Source: Chlamydiota bacterium (lineage in GTDB: Bacteria > Chlamydiota > Chlamydiia > Chlamydiales > SM23-39). From it: DNA of 16,891 nucleotides. The DNA is taken from assembly GCA_021772165.1 (NCBI GenBank), contig JAJFMM010000147.1, positions 1-16,891 on the forward strand, given 5' to 3'. The position numbers and the translations under genes were made by a program. Below are positions 6,938-14,372 of this stretch, piece after piece (position 1 is the stretch's first letter; each line of letters begins with the position of its first letter). The notes below the pieces were generated by a model. The model saw only the letters and a program-made list of their open reading frames with translations, had not been told where the DNA came from and did not search any database.

Positions 6938-7982
6938 TAAAATTTTGATCGTCAAAATCGGAGCGATTGGCGATCTAGTTATGTCACTGCCGATTCTTAC
7001 AGCAATCCACAAAAAATACCCTCAATCTAAAATCACATGGCTTTGTGGATCTCAAGCAGCGCCTCTTCTACGGGCTGCTCAACAAATCAATTCGATCCTC
7101 GAGGTTGATGAAAAAAAACTTCTAGCAGGATCCTTTTGGCTTAAGCTGAAGCATCTTTTCAAGACATGGAAACAGATCGGATTTTTCAAGCGTTTCGATT
7201 TAATTCTAACCTTACATCCAGATCCACGCTACCGATTACTATCCTTTTTTTGCCGCTGCGCCGATCGCAGACACTGGGGGGAAAATAGATCTCGCTTTAT
7301 TCCCATTCCTGGTCGCTACCATGCACATGAATATTTGCATCTCCTGAATCCAGAGCAAACCGGACCGCAAGAACTCTCTATTGAATTCCCTGTGCTGCAT
7401 CTACCTCAACAAAGCGAGACTATTCCCAAAATTGGCGAAACTGTGATTGTTTTATCGCCAGGAGGCGCCAAAAATGTTTTGGCAGACGATGCTCTGCGTC
7501 GTTGGCCAATTCAATCCTATGCGCGCCTGATTGAGAAACTCTCTACTCTTGAAAACACCCATATCGTTGTTACGGGAAGCGAATCCGACCGTTGGATTGA
7601 ATCTTTTCTTCCCAAGAACACTTATCACAATCAGATCGGTCGTTTTAATCTTCTCGAAATGATCTCTCTTTTGAAAAAATGTTCTCTTCTGATCACCCAT
7701 GACAGCGGTCCCCTCCATCTGGCTAAACTCGCCGGATGTCCTGTATTAGCTCTTTTTGGCCCGACAAATCCCCATGAAAAAATTTCTCCCGAAGAAAATA
7801 TCAAATTTATCTGGGGAGGAGAACGTCTATCCTGCCGTCCCTGCTACAATGGGAAAACCTACTCTGCTTGCAAAAGAAATCACTGCCTCGAAAGCATTTC
7901 TCCTGAGCTCGTTTTTGATACATCTATGGAAATGCTGAGCGCTTCTAAAGTAGCTGTAGATCTACCAAATTCATTAGGTTAA
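6876..7982 (+). CDS. GT9 heptosyltransferase-like glycosyltransferase
   Basis: Up to 368 residues, GT-B fold of family 9 (WaaC/WaaF/WaaQ type), which add ADP-heptose or similar donors to the LPS core at the cytoplasmic face. Seen: KILIVKIGAIGDLVMSLP at 22-39 (N-terminal signature with the catalytic-type Asp), LSPGGAKNVLADDALRRWP near 190, THDSGPLHLAKLAGCPVLALFGPT near 273-296, and the Cys-rich CRPCYNGKTYSACKRNHCLE near 325-345. The start is uncertain: the ATGs at 6876 and 6882 lack a ribosome site, while an in-frame TTG at 6921 has AAGG five bases upstream and would give 353 residues. The stop overlaps the convergent methyltransferase by 9 bp. It could transfer a hexose rather than heptose; no heptose-synthesis genes are in view. 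Confidence 0.85.
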   Translation: MAMLSGLKQLRLKVLLRKVPDKILIVKIGAIGDLVMSLPILTAIHKKYPQSKITWLCGSQAAPLLRAAQQINSILEVDEKKLLAGSFWLKLKHLFKTWKQIGFFKRFDLILTLHPDPRYRLLSFFCRCADRRHWGENRSRFIPIPGRYHAHEYLHLLNPEQTGPQELSIEFPVLHLPQQSETIPKIGETVIVLSPGGAKNVLADDALRRWPIQSYARLIEKLSTLENTHIVVTGSESDRWIESFLPKNTYHNQIGRFNLLEMISLLKKCSLLITHDSGPLHLAKLAGCPVLALFGPTNPHEKISPEENIKFIWGGERLSCRPCYNGKTYSACKRNHCLESISPELVFDTSMEMLSASKVAVDLPNSLG

Positions 7983-8600
7983 AGAACATTCCATAATCAT
8001 GAGAGTGTAGGGAATGCGCAGCATGTCATGTGACACAGTCGTGTTAACAGTATTAAAATGCTTTTGAGCTAGCTCTTTATATTCTGATTCCGTACGGACA
8101 TTTTGCCCTCGATCATGCTTGAGAAAGTACTTAGCAACCTTAGATTGATCCTGTGTGTAGCATCCATCTAAGGTAAGCAATCGCCCTGTACTACTGGCTG
8201 CTTTTGCTGCAAAATCGAACAACTTACTCGATTCATGATCATCGAGATGGTGAATGAGTCCTAAGGCCAAAATGAGGTCAAATTTTGGTAAGTCCTTGAG
8301 CAACCCGATATTGTTTGCATTCTCACAAATGAACGTATGTTTCTCTTTGAATTTATTCGAGGCAAACTCGATGTATTTAGGATTACTATCAAGGCCACAA
8401 TAATGGACTGAAGGAGGAAGATATTGGAGAATCGTTCCCGGACCACACCCAATATCCAAAATAGTCATTCCAGACTGAGGTTTGGCAAAGTCGTGTATCA
8501 GTTTTTTCCTAGCTCGAGTTGCTCCAACTGACCACTGAAATACATTATAAAGGAAAGCATTTTTCAAAATGCTCTTAATTCCATTTTCAATTTGAGACAT
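7974..8600 (-). CDS. Class I SAM-dependent methyltransferase
   Basis: 208 residues with a seven-strand Rossmann methyltransferase core: TILDIGCGPGTIL at 46-58 (motif I), CGLDSNP near 69-75 (acidic end of strand 2), FDLILALGLIHHLDD near 107-121 (motif IV/post region). The N-terminal IKSILKNAFLYNVFQWSVGATRARKK stretch is amphipathic and basic. The ATG at 8600 has AAGGA six bases upstream, and only 10 bases separate it from the SMR transporter gene, so these two form an operon. Substrate unknown; a glycan or lipid-linked sugar is inferred from context. Confidence 0.78.
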   Translation of the reverse strand: MSQIENGIKSILKNAFLYNVFQWSVGATRARKKLIHDFAKPQSGMTILDIGCGPGTILQYLPPSVHYCGLDSNPKYIEFASNKFKEKHTFICENANNIGLLKDLPKFDLILALGLIHHLDDHESSKLFDFAAKAASSTGRLLTLDGCYTQDQSKVAKYFLKHDRGQNVRTESEYKELAQKHFNTVNTTVSHDMLRIPYTLMIMECSLT

Positions 8601-8610
8601 GCCGTCCTTA

Positions 8611-9045
8611 CTATTTTAAAATTGATGCAACTCCTGATAAAATCAAGAAAACTCCAAACACCTTAAAGAAAGTAAGTGATTCTCCATAAGCAAACATGGA
8701 TGCACTCATGATGGCTAGAAAGTGAAGCCCAATCCCAACCGGATAGGCCCTGGAAAGTTCAAGATGGGCAAGAGCGATACTCCATGCAACTGTGGACCCA
8801 AAAAGAGAAACGACAGCAATGATTATCTTTCCTGAAGAAATCAGCTTTAAAAAAAAGAAGAAAAAGGTTCTGACCGAAGTGAAATTCCAATTCCCTAATT
8901 TCTGAATTTCATTTTTTAACAGAAGAGCCCCTATAATATTCAGAGCCACAAAAAGGACAACCATGCTCCAACCGAGAGTAGAAGATTTCGCGGCGGTAGA
9001 TAAGGTGTTTTGGAAGGCAGGTGATGTAGCTTCTTCTTGAATCAT
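8611..9045 (-). CDS. Small SMR/EamA-type membrane transporter (ArnE/F-like)
   Basis: Four hydrophobic segments in the last ~117 residues (from MVVLFVALNIIGALLLKNEIQKL through VFGVFLILSGVASILK), with LSRAYPVGIGLHFLAIM in the third helix region, match the four-helix SMR/EamA fold. ArnE/ArnF and related members flip undecaprenyl-phosphate sugars across the inner membrane; that role suits its position divergent from a polyprenyl-phosphate glycosyltransferase but is inference. The start is uncertain: the frame runs up to a TTG at 9096, the ATG at 9045 gives 144 residues without a ribosome site, and an internal ATG at 8964 would give the usual SMR length but its GGAG is too close. A run of five Phe codons lies in a T-rich stretch near 8847-8868. 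Confidence 0.7.
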   Translation of the reverse strand: MIQEEATSPAFQNTLSTAAKSSTLGWSMVVLFVALNIIGALLLKNEIQKLGNWNFTSVRTFFFFFLKLISSGKIIIAVVSLFGSTVAWSIALAHLELSRAYPVGIGLHFLAIMSASMFAYGESLTFFKVFGVFLILSGVASILK

Positions 9046-9160
9046 GGAAATTGTTAGGTCGTTTGAAACGATAGCAGAGAGCTCTTCTCCAAACAAGGGA
9101 TTGTTTTTTTACGCCAAAGTTCGTAAATTGCATCTCTATTTATAAAGAGCAGGAATGGAA

Positions 9161-10207
9161 ATGAACTCACCTCATTTATCAATCGTAAGCCCTGTATACC
9201 AAGCAGAGAACCTCGTTGACGAGTTGATCGAAAAAGTGGTCGAGCATGTCTCTTTGTTCACAGATAACTTCGAAATTGTTCTAGTCGAAGATGGAAGCCT
9301 CGATGGCAGTTGGGCAAAAATTGAAGAAAATTGTCTTAAAAATCCTCGTATCAAAGGTATTCGTCTCAGTCGAAATTTTGGACAACATGCAGCTGTTATC
9401 GCTGGTATCAATCATGCCAAAGGAGATTGGGTCGTGATCATGGATTGTGATCTACAAGATCGCCCTGAGGAGATCGTTCGACTCTATGAAAAAGCTCAAG
9501 AAGGCTATGATATTGTTTTAGCTGGGCGCATGAATCGACAGCATGCTTTTCTAAAGCGCTTTCTCTCTAAAATGTTTTATAAAGTCCTTTCCTGGCTCAG
9601 CGGAACTCCTTACGACAGCCGCGTTGCGAACTTCGGCTTGTATCACAAGAAAGTGATCCAGGCTGTTTTGCAAATGCGAGAAAATATTCCTTATTTCACT
9701 GCTATGGTCAACTGGGTCGGGTTTAGAAAAGTTATTTTACCCGTAGATCACGCAGCCCGTCCCCGCGGGAAAAGTGCTTATAATTTCAGCCGATTGGTGA
9801 AGTTGGCCATTGATGCTCTCTTGGCTCATAGTGATAAGCCCTTAAAACTCATTATAGGTGTAGGAGCCTTCATCTCTTTCTTTGGATTTGTTTTTGGGAC
9901 TGTCTCTATTTGGCAATATTTCAGAGGATCCATTGACGTACTGGGTTACACAAGTCTGATCACAACGATCTGTTTTTTTAGCGGCTTGATTATTCTGGTT
10001 CTGGGAATTATAGGGCTTTACATTGGGAAGATTTTTGAAGGCATCAAAAATCGTCCTAACTTCCTCGTAAGTGAAAGAGTGAATTTTAAAACAGCTACGA
10101 CCCTTCGCGCTTCTGAGCCATCAAAAGAAGAGATCCTCCTGAAACATTTGGAAGCCAGCGAGAGAGAGAGAATTCCATCTTCGTCATCGCATAGCAGATC
10201 TTATTGA
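9161..10207 (+). CDS. GT2 polyprenyl-phosphate glycosyltransferase (DPM1/GtrB/ArnC-like)
   Basis: About 348 residues. GT-A fold with LSIVSPVYQAENLVDEL at the N-terminus, VEDGSLDGS at 42-50, RNFGQHAAVIAG near 71-82, and the donor/metal motif DCDLQDRPEE at 95-104; PRGKSAYNFSRL near 200-213 is the usual acceptor-side motif. Two membrane helices follow (about 228-250 and 262-287). This is the layout of enzymes that load a sugar from a nucleotide donor onto a polyprenyl phosphate at the cytoplasmic side of the inner membrane. The ATG at 9161 has AGGA six bases upstream and is preferred to the ATG at 9155. The last ~37 codons are antisense to the end of the methyltransferase gene and give a polar tail (ASERERIPSSSSHSRSY), probably read-through sequence gained after loss of an earlier stop. 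Confidence 0.87.
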   Translation: MNSPHLSIVSPVYQAENLVDELIEKVVEHVSLFTDNFEIVLVEDGSLDGSWAKIEENCLKNPRIKGIRLSRNFGQHAAVIAGINHAKGDWVVIMDCDLQDRPEEIVRLYEKAQEGYDIVLAGRMNRQHAFLKRFLSKMFYKVLSWLSGTPYDSRVANFGLYHKKVIQAVLQMRENIPYFTAMVNWVGFRKVILPVDHAARPRGKSAYNFSRLVKLAIDALLAHSDKPLKLIIGVGAFISFFGFVFGTVSIWQYFRGSIDVLGYTSLITTICFFSGLIILVLGIIGLYIGKIFEGIKNRPNFLVSERVNFKTATTLRASEPSKEEILLKHLEASERERIPSSSSHSRSY

Positions 10208-10913
10208 CCCCAAAGGGAAGTTCAAATTTTAGCTTCTCTTTGCCATCCACTTCCTCCTTACGATCTCTGTTCAATAAGCTGCGAACAAACAGCAAGGGAA
10301 CGATAAAAATGAAAAAATATTCGATGTGTTTCACTTCTAAGTCACATGCTCTGCACAATTCGATCAGAGTTTTTTTTGTGTACCGTCGATAGTGGCCATT
10401 GATCCTGTCGTCTCGATTCCAAAGCCATTGATGAGCAGGAACAGTCAGTATGATTTTTCCTCGAGGCTTTATCATCTTTTTCAGACATTCTATGGCCTGC
10501 TTGTCATCTTTCTGATGTTCTAAAACATCAAAAAGACAAATCGCGTCGAACTCTTCTTGAAAGGGCGGCTTGTAAAGGTCAAATTGGTAGAGTTTTCCAA
10601 TTCCTTTCTCTTTAGCATATCTGAGTCCGTTGAGATGAATATCTGCCATCTCAATTGAGAAGCCCAGTTTTGCTAACCTTTGTGCAATAAAACCGGTTCC
10701 ACCCCCAATTTCTAAAATTTTCTCCTCTCTTTGAATCTTCTTTTCAAAGAAACGACAAATTTTATCTCGTCTTGTTTTGAACCAGAAATGTTTTGATTCG
10801 GTGTCTTCCTGATCTTTCAGCAGGCGAGAGTCATATATGGAGAGTGAAGAGTTCAATCCAGAATCGAAAACAGCGATCTGTTCTTTTTCAGTAAATTCAC
10901 GAGTTAACGGCAT
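10095..10913 (-). CDS. Class I SAM-dependent methyltransferase
   Basis: 272 residues. Motif I ILEIGGGTGFIAQRLAKLGF at about 66-85, IEMADIH (strand-2 acidic residue), FDAICLFDVLEHQKDD near 118-133 with the DVLEH signature of Methyltransf_11/12, then LTVPAHQWLWNRDD and HYRRYTKKTL, typical of a large group found in polysaccharide loci. It ends with the conserved-looking GGSLLLMAQK. The ATG at 10913 has GGAG seven bases upstream and overlaps the RmlD-like stop by 10 bp, showing translational coupling; the longer frame to 10967 is unlikely. Its 3' end is antisense to 113 bp of the GT2 gene. Substrate unknown. Confidence 0.82.
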   Translation of the reverse strand: MPLTREFTEKEQIAVFDSGLNSSLSIYDSRLLKDQEDTESKHFWFKTRRDKICRFFEKKIQREEKILEIGGGTGFIAQRLAKLGFSIEMADIHLNGLRYAKEKGIGKLYQFDLYKPPFQEEFDAICLFDVLEHQKDDKQAIECLKKMIKPRGKIILTVPAHQWLWNRDDRINGHYRRYTKKTLIELCRACDLEVKHIEYFFIFIVPLLFVRSLLNRDRKEEVDGKEKLKFELPFGVNKICYAMTKMEFSLSRWLPNVSGGSLLLMAQKREGS

Positions 10914-11785
10914 ATCGGATCTCCAGCCAAAGAGCGTTGCACAAGATCCGCTACACCTTCTCTCCAAGAACGAATAGGATAGCCTTGAATCTTCTCAATC
11001 TTTGAAGTATCCAAGATACAACTCGTTGGTCGTTTACTGATTTGTGCAAAAGCATTCGAAGACGTAGGTAAAATTTCCTCGCAGGCAATGGGGATTCCAA
11101 ATTTTCTTGCACAATCTTGCATAGCCATTCCGATATCATATCTCGAAGCTTCTTCCTGATTTGCAAAGTGGAAAATTCCGGAAAGAGTGAAAAAGAAAAA
11201 AACAGATGAAGCCAAATCAGCAATGTAGGTAGCTCTACCCTTTTGATCCGCATCTACTCGAAGAATTTTCTCTTTTCTTATTCGCTCGAAGAGGGATGAG
11301 AGAAAGGTTTTGCCCTCCCCACCAAATAACCAGGAAGTTCGGACAATACACGCTTCTGGAGCAACATCGAGTAGCCTCATTTCGCCTTCTCGTTTTGTTG
11401 TTGCATAGACTCCGATGGGATGAGGAATATCTCCTTCCTTAAATGAGGATTGCGAAGGAGATCCATTGAAAATATACTCCGTTGAAAAATGGATAATTTT
11501 CGTTCCTTTACCTAGCTTACCAAGGTTTTCAGGGCCTAAAACATTGATCTTGAAAGCTTCCTCTATATTTTCTTCTGCTTGATCAACGTGAGCAAGGGCA
11601 GCACAATTAACTATATGTGTAATGGGATCTTGGGAATGCGTCTTTAGAAAGCAGTTCACTTGGTCTAGAGATGATAGATCTACTTGCTGTTTGAAAGTAG
11701 CCACAAATGGGACTTTCTTCATTCTGCATGCATACTGAACTGCTTTTCCTAGAAATCCATTCGCCCCAGTAATCCATATTTTCAT
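10904..11785 (-). CDS. RmlD-like dTDP-4-dehydrorhamnose reductase (extended SDR)
   Basis: 293 residues, the usual RmlD length. N-terminal NAD(P)-binding WITGANGFLGKAVQ at 4-17 (GxxGxxG), NCAALAHVDQAEEN near 60-73, FSTEYIFNG at 100-108, and the catalytic YATTK at 127-131. The family reduces dTDP-4-dehydro-L-rhamnose or related 4-ketosugars; the C-terminus (PTSCILDTSKIEK) follows the RmlD pattern. No rmlA, rmlB or rmlC is in the window, so the exact nucleotide-sugar is uncertain; a GDP-4-keto-6-deoxymannose reductase (RMD-like) role cannot be excluded, and the gmd that would feed it is a relic here. It has a good promoter upstream and is coupled to the following methyltransferase gene. Confidence 0.8.
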   Translation of the reverse strand: MKIWITGANGFLGKAVQYACRMKKVPFVATFKQQVDLSSLDQVNCFLKTHSQDPITHIVNCAALAHVDQAEENIEEAFKINVLGPENLGKLGKGTKIIHFSTEYIFNGSPSQSSFKEGDIPHPIGVYATTKREGEMRLLDVAPEACIVRTSWLFGGEGKTFLSSLFERIRKEKILRVDADQKGRATYIADLASSVFFFFTLSGIFHFANQEEASRYDIGMAMQDCARKFGIPIACEEILPTSSNAFAQISKRPTSCILDTSKIEKIQGYPIRSWREGVADLVQRSLAGDPICR

Positions 11786-11817
11786 AAATCGCTCTGTATA
11801 GAACTCTTGATTTTATC

Positions 11818-11846
11818 AATTTAGGATCGACATTCATAAGTGTCAA
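11818..11846 (-). promoter_or_regulatory. Promoter of the rmlD-like/methyltransferase operon
   Basis: On the minus strand a perfect TTGACA (11846-11841), a 17-base spacer and TAAATT (11823-11818; 4 of 6 to TATAAT). A start near 11811 gives a leader of about 26 bases before the ATG at 11785. The short palindrome TTGAT-TTT-ATCAA (11807-11819) overlaps the -10 and start site and could serve as an operator, though this is unproven. Confidence 0.55.
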
Positions 11847-11946
11847 TGAATTTAGAGCTGTTTGAGCAAGCAACGAGTATACACTTGAATTTTTGGAGTA
11901 AGCAGATTAGGATCCGTAGCTTTGCTAACCAAGAAGGCTTCTATTT

Positions 11947-13734
11947 ATGTCATCATCAAGGATACTGAATATTGCAGCAGACAGAAGAATCAATCTACGC
12001 CTCTCTCTATTTGTCTTATCGATTATGCTCTTCGTCTTCCTCACCCAAGTTCCCTATCTTTATTTTATATGCAATTACAATGACTGCGGCTATTTTCTTG
12101 CGAATCAAGAACTGGCAAACCAGCTTGGATTTCATCATGTCAAAGTAGTCCCCTGGTGGTGGTTCTCCGATATCATCGGTGGCTGTTGGTTAACGTTAAC
12201 CGAAGGTTATGGGATATGGGGTGCAAAATTAGGAGGCGCACTTGCCATTGCACTTGCCGGGACTCTTTCTGCAAAGACATTATCTCTCCTCTACAAGCCT
12301 AATTTCCTGCTATTTATGGCGATGGTTTTTACAGGGTTATGCATACAAAATGAGATGCTCAACTATATCTCTGTGCCAACACTTTTCTATGCGGTTTTCT
12401 CCTACTATTTCCTGAAAATGAATCTTGAACCTTCCAATACATTTTACCCAGTAGTTAGCGGTATTGCTTTTGCTCTCACAATTTTTTCTAGAATGCCCCT
12501 GATCTTTGCGATAGCGGTTCCTGTATTTTGTCTTTTGGCCTGCTACCGAATGGAATCTGAACGATTCGGAACATATCTGAAGTCCTATCTAAAAATGTAT
12601 GGAATCATCTTCGGCTGCTTTCTTTTTTTCATTCTTTATCTTTATTCCCAAGGACTACTCGCCAATTATTTTTTTCCTTCTGCTCCCTCTAAAGATCATA
12701 CAGTTTTTTCACTGCTTACATTGCTAGCTAATCAGCTGATCGAAAAAATTCCCGTTTTACTTTCTATTGGAGTTTCTGCTACAGCCTTTTTCTACTCAGT
12801 AAAAAAAGGATGGCTGTCAAGCCGCATAGCAGCAGGCCTCTTCATCGCTTTCCTGGTAGCCAATTTTTCCCTAGCCATTTTGAGCCTCAAATCTTCTTAT
12901 TTTAAAGATTTAGCAAAACTTGTTTGGCCAGATTCTTTTGATATCTATCCCATATTGATCGCGAGCATTCTTGTTTGCCTACGATTAACGAAAGATCGAA
13001 TGGATTTTCGTGAAATTGTACTGGTGATTCTAGCCGTTGCTTGGCCCTTTTTACGTACGCTCGGATCTGCTATTGGAATACACTGGGGAATTGTCCTAGG
13101 ATTCCTTCTTTGTGGTGTAGCTGTGAATATGCTTTACCGTGTTGCAGACACCTACCGTTGTAGAACTGCCATATTCTGCTTAATGGCGACTTTAGGACTG
13201 ATCATGGGCGGTAAATCTGCAAAGTATCTGATGAATGATTTAACTCTTACGTTGAATGAGTCACCAAAAAGCCAAGCAGAAAAAATGAGAGGCGTTTCTG
13301 CCATACCTGCTTTTGGAGAAGATTTAAGTTCTCTAGTTCATGCAATGAAGTCATATGTAAAAAAAGGCGACCCGATTCTAGCTTGTCCTTACATTTCTTT
13401 AGTCTATTTTGCTTCAGGAACACTTCCTCTGGGTAATCACTCAAGCATCTATTTTTTAGATGTTTCCCAGTTCAGTCAGAAGCTCGATGAGATGGCTAAA
13501 ATGTCACCTCCCAAGTTGATTATCATGCCCAAAATTGATTTTCAAAATCCATTTCTTCAAGAAGAGAAGTTCAAATGGCCAACCAGAACTGAGTTTCTGG
13601 CTGACCTTAGAACAAAATGTGATCTTTTCGAAGAGAAGATCATAAAGAAGTGGAATGCGAAGTTAGCTTGGTCGAATGCATCATATGAACTTTATACAGT
13701 CAACGCCTCTCATTCAAAATATATGAATGAATGA
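11947..13734 (+). CDS. Large polytopic membrane protein, GT-C glycosyltransferase-like
   Basis: 595 residues. The first membrane helix (about 18-40) is followed by an outside loop NYNDCGYFLANQELANQLGF near 43-62 containing an Asp followed by a conserved-looking GYFLA, the place where GT-C enzymes carry their acidic catalytic residue. About ten further hydrophobic segments follow up to residue ~430, then a soluble domain of ~160 residues (KKGDPILACPYISLVYFASG, PKLIIMPKIDF) as often found at the C-terminus of ArnT/PMT-like proteins. Such enzymes use polyprenyl-phosphate sugars on the periplasmic side, matching the GT2 and SMR genes upstream. No close family is recognised, so the function is inferred from topology. 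The start has AAGAAGG nine bases upstream. The end overlaps the next gene by 25 bp in antisense. Confidence 0.65.
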   Translation: MSSSRILNIAADRRINLRLSLFVLSIMLFVFLTQVPYLYFICNYNDCGYFLANQELANQLGFHHVKVVPWWWFSDIIGGCWLTLTEGYGIWGAKLGGALAIALAGTLSAKTLSLLYKPNFLLFMAMVFTGLCIQNEMLNYISVPTLFYAVFSYYFLKMNLEPSNTFYPVVSGIAFALTIFSRMPLIFAIAVPVFCLLACYRMESERFGTYLKSYLKMYGIIFGCFLFFILYLYSQGLLANYFFPSAPSKDHTVFSLLTLLANQLIEKIPVLLSIGVSATAFFYSVKKGWLSSRIAAGLFIAFLVANFSLAILSLKSSYFKDLAKLVWPDSFDIYPILIASILVCLRLTKDRMDFREIVLVILAVAWPFLRTLGSAIGIHWGIVLGFLLCGVAVNMLYRVADTYRCRTAIFCLMATLGLIMGGKSAKYLMNDLTLTLNESPKSQAEKMRGVSAIPAFGEDLSSLVHAMKSYVKKGDPILACPYISLVYFASGTLPLGNHSSIYFLDVSQFSQKLDEMAKMSPPKLIIMPKIDFQNPFLQEEKFKWPTRTEFLADLRTKCDLFEEKIIKKWNAKLAWSNASYELYTVNASHSKYMNE

Positions 13735-14372
13735 TCTCCTGAATATCCTGTTGCACGATGCCACCAGAGCCAATCTTCTGGTGAATAGAAGGATCGGCAA
13801 GTCAATTGCCAGTAGAGCAGATTTACTTTCTCAGATTCGTTACGGTAGGATTCGACGACAACATATTTATTTTTCCTACCCACTCTCTCGATTTCTCGAA
13901 AAGCCGCATCCAGTTTTTCGCAATGTAGATTGTGAAGGGTATTGATAGAGATAACGAGGTCAAAACTATTGTCTGGAAAAGGCAATTGCTCTGCATCTGC
14001 GATCTGAAGATAGGGTCTCACTTCTTGTTTTGCGTTTTCAATCCCATAACCTGAAATATCAATGCCACAGACCTCCAACCCTGGGACAACCTGTGTCAAA
14101 TCATAGAGGAGAAATGCCTTGCCACATCCAACATCAAGTACTTTATCCCCGCTTTTCAACTGGTAGCGCTCTGCAAGAAGCTCTGCAACAGCTCTCCAAC
14201 GTCCGTCATAACTATAACCACCGTATCCAAACTTACGATCGCCATCCCAGTAATCTCGATCAAAACGGCAGGCAACGGCTGCTGCTTCAGCTTTTGGAAT
14301 CTCATTGACTCTCCCTACATAATCACGAATTGTTTTCTTATGTAATGGGGAAATAAAATCTATGTAAGCCAT
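13710..14372 (-). CDS. Class I SAM-dependent methyltransferase of the glycan module
   Basis: 220 residues. An N-terminal CRFDRDYWDGDRKFGYGGY stretch at 35-53 is followed by YDGRW and motif I KVLDVGCGKAFLL at 77-89, GIDISGYG near 104, and FDLVISINTLHNL near 137-149. This N-terminal signature is one I associate with methyltransferases of LPS/capsule loci. The ATG has AAAGGA six bases upstream and overlaps the stop of the kinase-like gene by 13 bp, so it is the last gene of a coupled four-gene unit. Its 3' end is antisense to the last 25 bp of the GT-C gene. Whether it methylates the product of the three preceding enzymes is inference. Confidence 0.78.
   Translation of the reverse strand: MAYIDFISPLHKKTIRDYVGRVNEIPKAEAAAVACRFDRDYWDGDRKFGYGGYSYDGRWRAVAELLAERYQLKSGDKVLDVGCGKAFLLYDLTQVVPGLEVCGIDISGYGIENAKQEVRPYLQIADAEQLPFPDNSFDLVISINTLHNLHCEKLDAAFREIERVGRKNKYVVVESYRNESEKVNLLYWQLTCRSFYSPEDWLWWHRATGYSGDHSFIYFE

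Noticed and set aside
9046..9096. TTG at 9096 as the start of the transporter
   Set aside because: No ribosome site, a non-hydrophobic extension not expected for SMR proteins, and an ATG is available downstream.
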